Shown one piece after another: positions 35,248 through 43,713 of a DNA stretch of 64,000 nt. A program made the position numbers and the translations under genes. Within the stretch, counting starts at the first letter, position 1; the number at the start of each line of letters is the position of its first letter. The notes under the pieces were generated by a model, which had not been told where the DNA came from, made no database searches, and saw only the letters and a list, made by a program, of their open reading frames with translations. The stretch is taken from assembly GCA_963721585.1 (NCBI GenBank), contig CAVRJN010000008.1:1302001-1366000 (forward strand), written 5' to 3'. The DNA comes from Bog-473 sp963721585. GTDB lineage: Bacteria; Actinomycetota; Acidimicrobiia; Acidimicrobiales; RAAP-2.

Positions 35248-35317
35248 TATCCAAATGCACCGATGATCAGGGACGATCCAAGGAACGGCGTCGCCGGTCA
35301 GGCCGAAAGGGTGGAGG

Positions 35318-37624
35318 ATGGACGTAATTCGATGGTTCGAGGACATTCGTCTCGGTGACACCGGGTCGGTCGGTGGCAAGGGGGCCAACCTAGGGGAACT
35401 CACAGCGGGCGGGCTACCGGTCCCGCCGGGCTTCGTCGTTACCGGAGAGGCCTATCTCGACGCCATGGCCAGAGGCGGCGTCCGCGAGCGGTTGTTGGCC
35501 ATCCTCGCTGAGGCCCGCACTTCCTCCCAGGAAGACCTCAACCGCCTGGCTGCTGAGGCGAAGGACCTCGTGCGCTCGGCGCCGGTCCCCGATGATCTGG
35601 CACAGGCCGTGCTCGCAGCCTACGAGCGCCTCGGGAAGCATGTCCGCGTGGCAGTGCGGTCTTCGGGCATCGGCGAGGACGCCGAGGGCACATCCTTCGC
35701 CGGCATGAACGAGACGTTCACCAACGTGTCCGGCGGGCCTGAGGTTGTGGCGCGCCTGGCGGACTGCTGGGCCTCTCTCTGGGGCGCCCGCTCCATCTTC
35801 TACCGCGGCGATCAGAACCTGACGGTCGAGCCTGCCATCGCCGTGGTCGTGCAGGACATGATCCCCTCCGAGCGCTCGGGCGTCATGTTCACGCTCGACC
35901 CCTCGACAGGCGACACCGGCCACATCGTGATCGAGGCTGCCTTCGGCCAGGGCGAGGTCGTGGTGAGCGGGATGGTCGAGCCCGACACCTACATCGTCGA
36001 CAAGAAGGGACCCCGCGTCCTCCACGTCCGCGTCGGCACCCAGCACTTCAAAATCGTGCGCGGGCCCGACGGCGAGGACCAACGCATCGACCTCGACCCG
36101 TCCGAGGGTGGCATCCGAGTGCTCGCTGACGCCGAGCTGGTCGAGCTCGCCAAGTTGGGTCTTGCCATCGAGGACCACTACGGTTCCCCCCAGGACACCG
36201 AATGGGCCATGGCGGGGGGTCGTACCTTCATTGTGCAGTCCCGTCCCGTCACTGCGACCGGCGGCGTCCCGGTCACCCCGGCCGATCATGGTGCGGTCCT
36301 GGTCCAGGGCCTGGCCGCGTCGGCGGGCCGGGCATCGGGTGTCGTGCGCGTGCTGCAGACGCCCGACGAGGGGCAGCGTCTGCAAACCGGTGAGGTGCTC
36401 GTCGCTCCCATGACGAGTCCGGACTGGGTGCCCACCATGCGCCGGGCGGCGGCCGTGGTCACCGACGGCGGGGGGATGACTTCCCACGCGGCCATCGTCT
36501 CGCGGGAGCTCGGTGTGCCCGCCGTAGTCGGTGCCCGCAACGCCACCAGCGTTTTGCGCGATGGCGAGCTGGTGACGGTCGACGGCGCCGAGGGCCTGGT
36601 GACCGAGGGGGCCGTGGCCACGGCGGCGGCCGGCGCAGTGTCTAAGCCTGGACCCGCCCCGGCCGTCGGCTCCGCGGCGCTCGCTACTCGGATCTACGTG
36701 AACCTGGCGTTCGCCGAGCACGCGCAGGAAGTGGCGGAGCTCCCCGTCGATGGGGTGGGGCTGCTGCGGGCCGAGTTCATGGTCACCGACGCCCTGGGCG
36801 GGGTGCACCCCCGCAAGCTGCTCGAAGACGGCGAAGGGAAGACATTCGTCGAGAGCATGGCCAAGTCGCTGCTGCAGATCACGCGGGCCTTCGAACCACG
36901 GCCCGTCGTGTACCGGAGCATCGACTTCCGATCCAACGAATTCTCCAACCTCGAGGGGGGCGACAGATTCGAACCCAAAGAAGACAACCCCATGATCGGC
37001 TACCGCGGTTGCTTCCGCTATGTCCGCGAGCCCGACCTCTTCCGACTCGAGCTCGACGCACTGGCTCGGGTGCTCGAGGAGACCACGAACGTCGTGCTGA
37101 TGATCCCCTTCGTGCGCACCGCCTGGGAGCTCGAGGCCTGCCTCGAGGTGGTGGACGCCAGTCCCGTGGGCGGCTCCCTGCCGGTGTGGGTAATGGCCGA
37201 AGTGCCCTCCGTGGCGTACTGGATCCCCACCTACGCCTCCATGGGGATCACCGGGGTGTCCATCGGGAGCAACGACCTGACCCAGCTCATGCTCGGTGTC
37301 GACCGGGACTCCCAAGTCTGCGCCGAAGTCTTCGACGAGGCCGATCCCGCGGTTCTCGATGCCATCGGGCGCATCATCGGAGGTGCCAAGGAGGCCGCGA
37401 TCTCCTCGTCGCTGTGCGGGCAGGCCCCGTCGAACCGGCCCGCCTTTGCCGAATACCTGGTCCGCCAGGGCATCACCTCCATCTCGGTGAACCCCGATGC
37501 CGTCGCTGCGGTGCGCAAGACAGTCGCCGAGGCAGAGTGGCGGATGCTCCTCGAGGCCGCGGTGCCTGGACGTCCCGAGAGCGGTCGAGTGGCACCGCGC
37601 CGGTCCTTCGGGCGGCGGCGCTAG
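35318..37624 (+). CDS. ppsA: Phosphoenolpyruvate synthase
   Basis: A 768-residue PEP-utilising enzyme making PEP from pyruvate and ATP. ATP-grasp N-terminal domain (GGKGANLGELTAGGLPVPPGF; VAVRSSGIGEDAEGTSFAGM), central phosphohistidine domain (GGGMTSHAAIVSRELGVPAVVG) and C-terminal TIM barrel with GSNDLTQLMLGVDRDS and the catalytic SLCGQAPS. The length fits PEP synthase rather than PPDK. ATG follows GGTGGAGG. Facing the PFOR genes and sharing a box region with the CoA-transferase, it points to pyruvate-to-PEP flux under the same control. Confidence 0.93.
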   Translation: MDVIRWFEDIRLGDTGSVGGKGANLGELTAGGLPVPPGFVVTGEAYLDAMARGGVRERLLAILAEARTSSQEDLNRLAAEAKDLVRSAPVPDDLAQAVLAAYERLGKHVRVAVRSSGIGEDAEGTSFAGMNETFTNVSGGPEVVARLADCWASLWGARSIFYRGDQNLTVEPAIAVVVQDMIPSERSGVMFTLDPSTGDTGHIVIEAAFGQGEVVVSGMVEPDTYIVDKKGPRVLHVRVGTQHFKIVRGPDGEDQRIDLDPSEGGIRVLADAELVELAKLGLAIEDHYGSPQDTEWAMAGGRTFIVQSRPVTATGGVPVTPADHGAVLVQGLAASAGRASGVVRVLQTPDEGQRLQTGEVLVAPMTSPDWVPTMRRAAAVVTDGGGMTSHAAIVSRELGVPAVVGARNATSVLRDGELVTVDGAEGLVTEGAVATAAAGAVSKPGPAPAVGSAALATRIYVNLAFAEHAQEVAELPVDGVGLLRAEFMVTDALGGVHPRKLLEDGEGKTFVESMAKSLLQITRAFEPRPVVYRSIDFRSNEFSNLEGGDRFEPKEDNPMIGYRGCFRYVREPDLFRLELDALARVLEETTNVVLMIPFVRTAWELEACLEVVDASPVGGSLPVWVMAEVPSVAYWIPTYASMGITGVSIGSNDLTQLMLGVDRDSQVCAEVFDEADPAVLDAIGRIIGGAKEAAISSSLCGQAPSNRPAFAEYLVRQGITSISVNPDAVAAVRKTVAEAEWRMLLEAAVPGRPESGRVAPRRSFGRRR

Positions 37625-37638
37625 CCCGGTACTGCGCC

Positions 37639-37663
37639 GCCGACCCCCTCGGCGGGGGTCGGC
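37639..37663. terminator. Bidirectional terminator hairpin
   Basis: GCCGACCCC (37639-37647) pairs with GGGGTCGGC (37655-37663) over nine GC-rich base pairs with a seven-base loop, exactly between the converging ppsA and oxidoreductase genes. Confidence 0.6.
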
Positions 37664-37664
37664 G

Positions 37665-39302
37665 TCAGATCTCCTCGGGCACCATCTCGATGGCCCCGCA
37701 GGGACACTCTTGGACGCAGAGTCCGCACCCCTTGCAGAAGTCGTAGTCGAAGGCATAGCCGTGCGCTTCGTCGACTTTTCGGACGGCGTTGTCCGGGCAT
37801 ACCCCGAAGCAGTTGTCGCACTGGAAGCAGTTGCCGCACGAGAGGCACCGCCGAGCCTCGTAGAGAGCCGTCGCTTCGTCGAGGCCTCCGACGACCTCGT
37901 CGAAGGTGGAGGCACGCCGAGCCGCATCGAGACGAGGCCGCACCGACTTGGGCGCGTCCGCGAAATACCAAGTGTTCAGGTCGGCTGGCGAGGCCAAAGG
38001 GCGGCGGGGCGGAATCTCCAGGGAACGGCCGTCCAACCAGGCGTCGATGGCCCGGGCCGCTTTCTTGCCGTGGCCGATGGCGTCGGTGAGCGTCCGGGCC
38101 CCGGCCACCATGTCTCCGCCGGCGAACACTCCGGGATGTGCGGACATGAAGTCCGGCCCGACGGGAACCAGACCGTCCACCGGCTGCAGGTCAGGCATCG
38201 ACCGCAGCAGCGACAGATCGGCTTCTTGGCCCAGTGCCAACACCAGCGTGTCCGCCGACAGCTCCTCGAACTCGCCGGTGGGGCGGGGGAAGCCCGACTC
38301 GTCGAGCTCCATCCGCTCAATGGTCAGGGTCCCGCCTTCGTCCCTCACGATCGTGGAGAGCCACTTGAGGCGCACCCCTTCGTCGATCGCGTCCGTGACC
38401 TCATCGGCGTTGGCCGGCATCCGGCCCTGGGTGCGCCGGTAGACGACGACGGCCTCCTCGGCACCCATACGACGGGCCGTGCGGGCGGCATCCATGGCCG
38501 TGTCGCCACCGCCGTAGACGACGACCCGTCGGCCCAGCGAGGCGCCCCCGGCATCCTGGCCGTCCCCGGCGTTCCGCAACAAGGACACCGCATCGAGAAT
38601 CCGCGCCGAGTCCCCGGCCGGAATGTCCGCATGCCGGCCGCGTTGGGCCCCCACGGCCAGGAAGGCGGTGTCGAACCCCCCTTCTGCGAGGGCGGTCTCG
38701 AGGTCATCCACCGGCCGACCGCACTCAATGTCGATGCCGAGGGCGACGATGCGTTCGATCTCCGCCGCCACCACGTCCCGGGGAAGGCGATAGGAGGGGA
38801 TGCCGTACCGCATCATCCCGCCCGGGAGCGGTGACGACTCGTACACCACCACCTCGTGGCCCAGGAGCCTGAGATGGTAGGCGGCCGTCAGCCCGCCTGG
38901 TCCCGAGCCGACCACGAGGACGCGGCGCCCGGTGGGAGGGGCCGCCGGGTCGGGGAGCCAGCCCTCCTCGAGGGCCCGGTCGCCAAGGAAGCACTCGATG
39001 GCGTTGATGCCGACCGCCTCGTCGATGGTGGCCCGGTTGCAGGCGGTCTGGCACGGATGAAAGCAGGCCCGCCCCATGACGGCGGGGAAGGGGTTGGCCC
39101 GCATGATCTCACGCCATGCCGGCTCGTAGGAGCCGTCCTCCGCCAGATACAGCCACTGCTGGATGTTCTCGCCGGCCGGGCAGGCGTTGTTGCACGGCGG
39201 AAGGCGGTCCACGTACACCGGCCGCTCGGTCCGCCAATTACCGGTCTTGTTGGCGAGGCTCGAACCGACCTCGAGGGTGATGGCGAAGGGCTTCTCCGTC
39301 AC
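37665..39302 (-). CDS. NAD(P)H oxidoreductase (GltD-like) fused to 2[4Fe-4S] ferredoxin
   Basis: A 545-residue fusion. The N-terminal CNNACPAGENIQ and CFHPCQTACNR cysteines bind the GltD-type Fe-S cluster; GSGPGGLTAAYHL is the FAD site and VVYGGGDTAMDAA the NAD(P) site. The C-terminal 80 residues carry two ferredoxin clusters (CLSCGNCFQCDNC; CKGCGLCVQECPCGA) like a PFOR delta subunit. The GTG at 39302 overlaps the porB stop. It likely passes electrons between the PFOR and NAD(P), standing in for a separate PorD. Confidence 0.88.
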   Translation of the reverse strand: MTEKPFAITLEVGSSLANKTGNWRTERPVYVDRLPPCNNACPAGENIQQWLYLAEDGSYEPAWREIMRANPFPAVMGRACFHPCQTACNRATIDEAVGINAIECFLGDRALEEGWLPDPAAPPTGRRVLVVGSGPGGLTAAYHLRLLGHEVVVYESSPLPGGMMRYGIPSYRLPRDVVAAEIERIVALGIDIECGRPVDDLETALAEGGFDTAFLAVGAQRGRHADIPAGDSARILDAVSLLRNAGDGQDAGGASLGRRVVVYGGGDTAMDAARTARRMGAEEAVVVYRRTQGRMPANADEVTDAIDEGVRLKWLSTIVRDEGGTLTIERMELDESGFPRPTGEFEELSADTLVLALGQEADLSLLRSMPDLQPVDGLVPVGPDFMSAHPGVFAGGDMVAGARTLTDAIGHGKKAARAIDAWLDGRSLEIPPRRPLASPADLNTWYFADAPKSVRPRLDAARRASTFDEVVGGLDEATALYEARRCLSCGNCFQCDNCFGVCPDNAVRKVDEAHGYAFDYDFCKGCGLCVQECPCGAIEMVPEEI

Positions 39303-40309
39303 GAGGGCACCTCGTCGGTAGCCTCGAGCAGCCCGTAGCGGCTGATGTTGTCGTCGGCCATCGCCTGCAGCGCGTCCAGGACTTCGGGTTGCACCGGATT
39401 CCCCTCCCGGTCGAAGAGGTGGGAGAAGCGTCCCTGGAGGCGCAGGTACTCGGTGACGGGGGCCGGCCGGCGGATGGTGGTCACGCCGGTCACCTTGCCG
39501 TGCTCGGCCTCGAAGACGGGGAAGAATCCGGTCTGGGTCGCCAGGCGGGCGATCCGGACGGTGTCGCTCGATGCGCTCACCCATCCGAGGGGGCATGGCA
39601 CCAGGATGTGGATGTAGCGCGAGCCTCGGATCGACATGGCCCGGGTGACCTTCGCCTCGAGGTCGTGCAGGTCGGCCACCGTCGCGGTGGCGACGTAGGG
39701 GATCCCGTGCGCCATGGCCAGGACGGGCATGTTCTTGCCCTGCCCGAACGAATTCCCCGGGTGGGGACCGACCGCCTCGGTTGTCGCCGTGCGCGCTGCC
39801 GGCGGGGTCGCCCCCGACCGCTGCACACCGGTGTTCATGTAGGCCTCGTTGTCGTAGCAGATGAACAGCACGTCGTCGTTGCGCTCGAACATCCCAGAGA
39901 GACACCCGAACCCGATGTCGACGGTCCCGCCGTCGCCGGCCTGCCCGATGACCCTCGTCTCCGTACGGCCCTTGACGCGCAGCGCGGCCGCGACGCCCGT
40001 TGCGACGGCCGGCGCGTTCCCGAACAACGAGTGCAGCCACGGGATCTGCCACGACGTCTCGGGGTAGGGGGTGGAGAACACTTCGAGGCAGCCGGTGGCG
40101 TTGACCGCCACCATCTGGCCACCGGTGGCTCGCATGGCGGCGTCGAGGGCGTAGCGCGCACCCAGGGCCTCGCCGCAACCCTGGCAGGCCCGGTGGCCGG
40201 AGGTGAGCGAATTGGAGCGTCCCCCCTCGGACTGGATCGTGCGGTCGGCCCGGCTCGCCAACCGGTTTCCGACGGCGAAGCTGCCCACCTGGTAGAAGCG
40301 GACCGCCAT
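39299..40309 (-). CDS. porB: Pyruvate:ferredoxin oxidoreductase, beta (TPP) subunit
   Basis: A 336-residue thiamine-diphosphate subunit. Cluster-binding Cys residues appear in GHRACQGCGEALGAR and NATGCLEVF; the TPP motif is GQAGDGGTVDIGFGCLSG with NEAYMNTG. Together with porA and porG it oxidises pyruvate (or another 2-oxoacid) to acyl-CoA, CO2 and reduced ferredoxin, in the cytoplasm and usually without oxygen. Start abuts the porA stop. Confidence 0.9.
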   Translation of the reverse strand: MAVRFYQVGSFAVGNRLASRADRTIQSEGGRSNSLTSGHRACQGCGEALGARYALDAAMRATGGQMVAVNATGCLEVFSTPYPETSWQIPWLHSLFGNAPAVATGVAAALRVKGRTETRVIGQAGDGGTVDIGFGCLSGMFERNDDVLFICYDNEAYMNTGVQRSGATPPAARTATTEAVGPHPGNSFGQGKNMPVLAMAHGIPYVATATVADLHDLEAKVTRAMSIRGSRYIHILVPCPLGWVSASSDTVRIARLATQTGFFPVFEAEHGKVTGVTTIRRPAPVTEYLRLQGRFSHLFDREGNPVQPEVLDALQAMADDNISRYGLLEATDEVPS

Positions 40310-41562
40310 CAGCCGATTCCCGAAGCCACGGTACCCAGGTCGCGCAGGATGTTCTCCGCCGACGGGCCCGAACGGCGGCGCTGTGCGATGCGTGCGAGTT
40401 CGCGCTCGACGAGCTTCTCGTTGAGGTCGAGGAAGGTCAGCCGCGGCAGGTCGCCCCGGGCCGCTGCCTCGAAGACCCTTTGCAACGACGTCTGCGTGAT
40501 GACCCGACCGCCGAGCCCCGCCACGACGGTGGCCACGGGCACCGGGAGCCCGCTGATCGCCATGGCCACGTCGGTCGAGAGCACACCGCCGAACCCGACG
40601 CTGAACGCTTTCTCCACCACGACGACCTGGTGCGCCTCTTGGAGCGCCGCCCGAACGGCGTCGATGGGAAAGGGCCGGAACGACGTGACACCGAGCGCGC
40701 CGATGCGCATCCCGGCGTCGCGCTGGGTGTCGATGAGGTCCTTGATAGTGCCCAGGACAGAACCCATGGCCACGATCACCACCTCGGCGTCCGCGCTGCG
40801 ATACGGGTGGACGAGCCCGCCCGAGTCGCGCCCGAAGGCTTCGGCGAACTCTGCACTCAGCTCGGGGATGAGCGCGAGCGCCTCCTGCTGGTGGGCGTGA
40901 GCCAGATACCGGACCTCCGAGAAAGCCTCTGGCCCGACCATGGCGCCGATGGAGTAAGGGTCGTCCGGGCTGAGCTGCTGGCGTGGTTCGAAGGGAGGGA
41001 GAAACGCGTCCACCTGCCCCTGGTCGGGCATGTCCACCGCTTCAGTGGCATGGGTGAGGATGAATCCGTCCATGCACACCATCACCGGGACAGAGATCTC
41101 CTCGGCCAGCCGGAAAGCCAGGATGTGCAAGTCCGCCGCCTCCTGGTTCGTCTCGGCGAAGAGCTGGATCCAGCCCGCGTCGCGCGCGGCCATTGCATCG
41201 CTGTGGTCGTTCCAGATGTTGATGGGTGCGCCCACGGCGCGGTTGGCCAGCGTCATGACGATGGGCAACCCCAGGCCGCCGGCGTTGTAGAGCGCCTCCA
41301 TCATGAAAAGGAGCCCCTGGCTGGCGGTGGCGGTGAAGGACCGGGCACCGGTCGCCGAGGCGCCGATGGCCACCGACATCGCCGCAAACTCCGACTCGAC
41401 GTTGATGAATTCGCAAGGTGCCAGTTCGCCGCTCTTCACGAGTTCGCCGATCGCTTCAATGATGTGGGTCTGGGGGGAGATCGGGTAGGCGCAGACGACC
41501 TCGGGGCGGCAGAGCGCCACTGTCTCCGCCACGGCCCGGGAGCCCTCAATTTGCCGGAGCAC
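40309..41562 (-). CDS. porA: Pyruvate:ferredoxin oxidoreductase, alpha subunit
   Basis: A 417-residue subunit: EVVCAYPISPQTHIIEAI, VESEFAAMSVAIGASATGARSFTATASQGLLFM and the domain II segment FRPFPIDAVRAAL are typical of PorA. GTG at 41562 overlaps the porG end by 17 bases and matches the family start (LRQIEGSRAVAE). Specificity for pyruvate rather than other 2-oxoacids is inferred from the neighbouring PEP synthase. Confidence 0.9.
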   Translation of the reverse strand: MLRQIEGSRAVAETVALCRPEVVCAYPISPQTHIIEAIGELVKSGELAPCEFINVESEFAAMSVAIGASATGARSFTATASQGLLFMMEALYNAGGLGLPIVMTLANRAVGAPINIWNDHSDAMAARDAGWIQLFAETNQEAADLHILAFRLAEEISVPVMVCMDGFILTHATEAVDMPDQGQVDAFLPPFEPRQQLSPDDPYSIGAMVGPEAFSEVRYLAHAHQQEALALIPELSAEFAEAFGRDSGGLVHPYRSADAEVVIVAMGSVLGTIKDLIDTQRDAGMRIGALGVTSFRPFPIDAVRAALQEAHQVVVVEKAFSVGFGGVLSTDVAMAISGLPVPVATVVAGLGGRVITQTSLQRVFEAAARGDLPRLTFLDLNEKLVERELARIAQRRRSGPSAENILRDLGTVASGIG

Positions 41563-42154
41563 CGAGCACCCCCTGTCCGCTACGGACCATTGCCTGTCGG
41601 GCGTAGTGGTACACCTCGTTGGCAGCGGCAACGTTCCGCTCCGCGATGCTGGGATCCTTGCGGAACCGTTCCCGGATGGCCGTGCCCACCGCCCGGATGC
41701 CCACCTGTGCCGTCACGGCGGCAAACCCGCCGAGCAGGGCCGCGTTGGGCAACGGCCTGCCGATCTGGCGAAGTGCCACTTCGGTCGCGGGCATGGTCAG
41801 CAGGTGGTCACGGTCGAAGTCGTCCTCCATGGACCCCAGTCCGAGGAGGTCCATCGTCCGGGCCGAGTTGACCAAGACGAAGCCACCGGGGCGCAAGCCC
41901 GCGAACAGGTCGACCTGGTGCACCAGCGTGGGATCGATGACCACGACACAGTCGCAACCGGTCACGGGCTCACGGGTCCGGATCTCGCGCTCGCCCAGCC
42001 GGCAATAGGCCACCACCGGCGCGCCGGTGCGCTCGGAACCGAAACTCGGGAACGACTGCGCGTGCCGGCCTTCCTCGAATGCCGCCAATGCGAGAAGATC
42101 GGCAGCCGTCACAGCACCCTGACCGCCTCGCCCGTGGAACCGCACCTCGAACAT
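41546..42154 (-). CDS. porG: Pyruvate:ferredoxin oxidoreductase, gamma subunit
   Basis: A 202-residue subunit beginning FEVRFHGRGGQGAVTAADLLA, the standard PorG opening, with QSFPSFGSERTGAPV. First gene of the porG-porA-porB-oxidoreductase operon. ATG at 42154 is preceded by GGGGAAGTG. A box is centred 46.5 bases upstream. Confidence 0.9.
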   Translation of the reverse strand: MFEVRFHGRGGQGAVTAADLLALAAFEEGRHAQSFPSFGSERTGAPVVAYCRLGEREIRTREPVTGCDCVVVIDPTLVHQVDLFAGLRPGGFVLVNSARTMDLLGLGSMEDDFDRDHLLTMPATEVALRQIGRPLPNAALLGGFAAVTAQVGIRAVGTAIRERFRKDPSIAERNVAAANEVYHYARQAMVRSGQGVLGAPAN

Positions 42155-42193
42155 CACTTCCCCAACCTGCTCTTGTTCAGTCGAGGGGCAATA

Positions 42194-42229
42194 GGGACGA
42201 AGGTCCTCAGTGGTGGGGCCGAACGTGGT
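42194..42229. promoter_or_regulatory. DosR-type boxes, PFOR operon promoter
   Basis: GGGACGAAGGTCCT (42194-42207) is strong; GGGCCGAACGTGGT (42216-42229) is a weaker partner at 22 bp, similar in form to the second arcD box. Confidence 0.72.
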
Positions 42230-42247
42230 GATCGATGACGACTTCCG

Positions 42248-42283
42248 GGGCTGCCACTCCCCCGAGGTCGGGACCTTGGTCCG
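42248..42283. promoter_or_regulatory. DosR-type boxes, GAPDH promoter
   Basis: GGGACCTTGGTCCG (42270-42283) is strong; GGGCTGCCACTCCC (42248-42261) keeps only the ends, 22 bp away. They face the plus-strand GAPDH gene, so the divergent region carries two independent pairs. Confidence 0.72.
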
Positions 42284-42364
42284 TAGCGATCGCTGTGACC
42301 AGCTGTCAGCATCGCGTGTGCTGGGCCAGCCGGCTCCCAGCTCAATTGAGGAAGAAGGCCGATC

Positions 42365-43375
42365 ATGGGAGTTCGAGTCGCCATCAACGGGTTCGGCCGA
42401 ACGGGACGCGCCTTTCTCCGAGCAGCCCTGAAGTCGCCCCACGACGTCGAGGTGGCAGCGGTCAACGACCTCGGCTCACCGGAGGCGCTGGCCCGGCTGC
42501 TCTCCCGCGATTCGGTGCACGGTCGCTTCCCCCTGCCGGTATCCGTCGAGCACGGGAGGATGATCGTGGGATCTTCCCAGGTTGCGATGCTGGCGGAACC
42601 GCATCCTGAGCAGCTTCCGTGGCGTGAGCTGGGGATCGACGTCGTGGTCGAGAGCACGGGACGGCTGACGAGCCGTGACAAGGCCGCTGCCCACCTGACC
42701 GCCGGCGCTCGCCGAGTCGTCGTCTCGGCACCCGCCAAGGGGGCAGATGCCACGTTGGTCGTGGGTGTCAACGAGGAGAACTTCGACCCGGCACACGACT
42801 TCGTGGTTTCGAACGCCTCCTGCACGACGAACTGTCTCGCCGTGCTCGCCAAGGTCCTCGATGACTCCTTCGGGTTGGAACAGGGCTTTATGACGACCGT
42901 TCACGCCTACACCGGCGACCAGCACCTGGTGGACGCTCTGCACAAGGACCCGCGTCGATCCCGTGGTGCAGCGATCAACATCGTGCCGACGACGACGGGG
43001 GCCGCTCGCGCCACTGGCGAGGTGTTGCCCGATCTCGCGGGACATCTCGACGGCTTGTCGCTGCGCGTGCCGGTGGCCGACGGATCCATTACTGACCTCG
43101 TGGCCTTACTGCGGTCGACACCGTCCGTCGATGACGTGTGCACGGCATACCGGACCGCTGCAGAGACAGGTCGTCTGGTGGGGCTGCTCGAGTACTCCGA
43201 GGAGGACCTCGTCTCCACCGACATCATCGGCTCATCGGCCTCGTGCATCTTCGATGCAAAGCTGACCATGGCCCAGGGGAGTCTCGTCAAAGTCTTGGGC
43301 TGGTACGACAACGAGACCGGTTACTCCAACAGGCTCGTCGATCTCGCATTCCTGGTGGGCTCGAATGGCCGATAA
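42365..43375 (+). CDS. gap: Glyceraldehyde-3-phosphate dehydrogenase
   Basis: A 336-residue NAD-dependent glycolytic enzyme: VAINGFGRTGRAFLRAAL opens the Rossmann fold, the catalytic Cys is in NASCTTNCLAVLAKVL, and WYDNETGYSNRLVDL closes it. ATG follows GAGGAAGAAGG. It is alone, without pgk or tpiA, and preceded by DosR-type boxes, so it is probably a hypoxia-specific second copy rather than the housekeeping enzyme; that is inference. Confidence 0.94.
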   Translation: MGVRVAINGFGRTGRAFLRAALKSPHDVEVAAVNDLGSPEALARLLSRDSVHGRFPLPVSVEHGRMIVGSSQVAMLAEPHPEQLPWRELGIDVVVESTGRLTSRDKAAAHLTAGARRVVVSAPAKGADATLVVGVNEENFDPAHDFVVSNASCTTNCLAVLAKVLDDSFGLEQGFMTTVHAYTGDQHLVDALHKDPRRSRGAAINIVPTTTGAARATGEVLPDLAGHLDGLSLRVPVADGSITDLVALLRSTPSVDDVCTAYRTAAETGRLVGLLEYSEEDLVSTDIIGSSASCIFDAKLTMAQGSLVKVLGWYDNETGYSNRLVDLAFLVGSNGR

Positions 43376-43713
43376 GGTCGCCATGGAGCTTGGCGGCGCG
43401 TGGCGCCGGTCAGCGTCCGTTGGTTGAACTCGCCCACGCTCGCTTGGCGGGTCACTTGGATCTCCTCTTTTGCACAGGATGCGATCCGGCCTTCGACCGT
43501 CCCTGAGCGCCGGGAGGGCAGCACCTCCGCGCATTCCCTGACCGAGTTCTCATCCAGAGGGTCTCGACGGCAACCGGAATCGCGCGAAGACGCGGGGGCC
43601 GGTGGTTCCCGACCGTCTAGTCCATCGAAAGGGTGACGATCCGACGCCGAATCATCCCATAGGCGTAGGAATGGCTCTCAGGGGCATCGAAGAGTGACCG
43701 CTAGGTTTCAGGC
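43376..43713. other. Intergenic region, nothing identified
   Basis: 338 bases after gap. No convincing ORF, hairpin or DosR-type box. Confidence 0.5.

Noticed and set aside
35414..37927. 837-codon minus-strand open frame opposite ppsA
   Set aside because: It is a GC-skew shadow of the third-position-rich ppsA gene, with His/Gly/Asp-rich nonsense and no domain.
40480..41871. 463-codon plus-strand open frame opposite porA/porG
   Set aside because: Antisense shadow; porA and porG have clear conserved motifs on the other strand.
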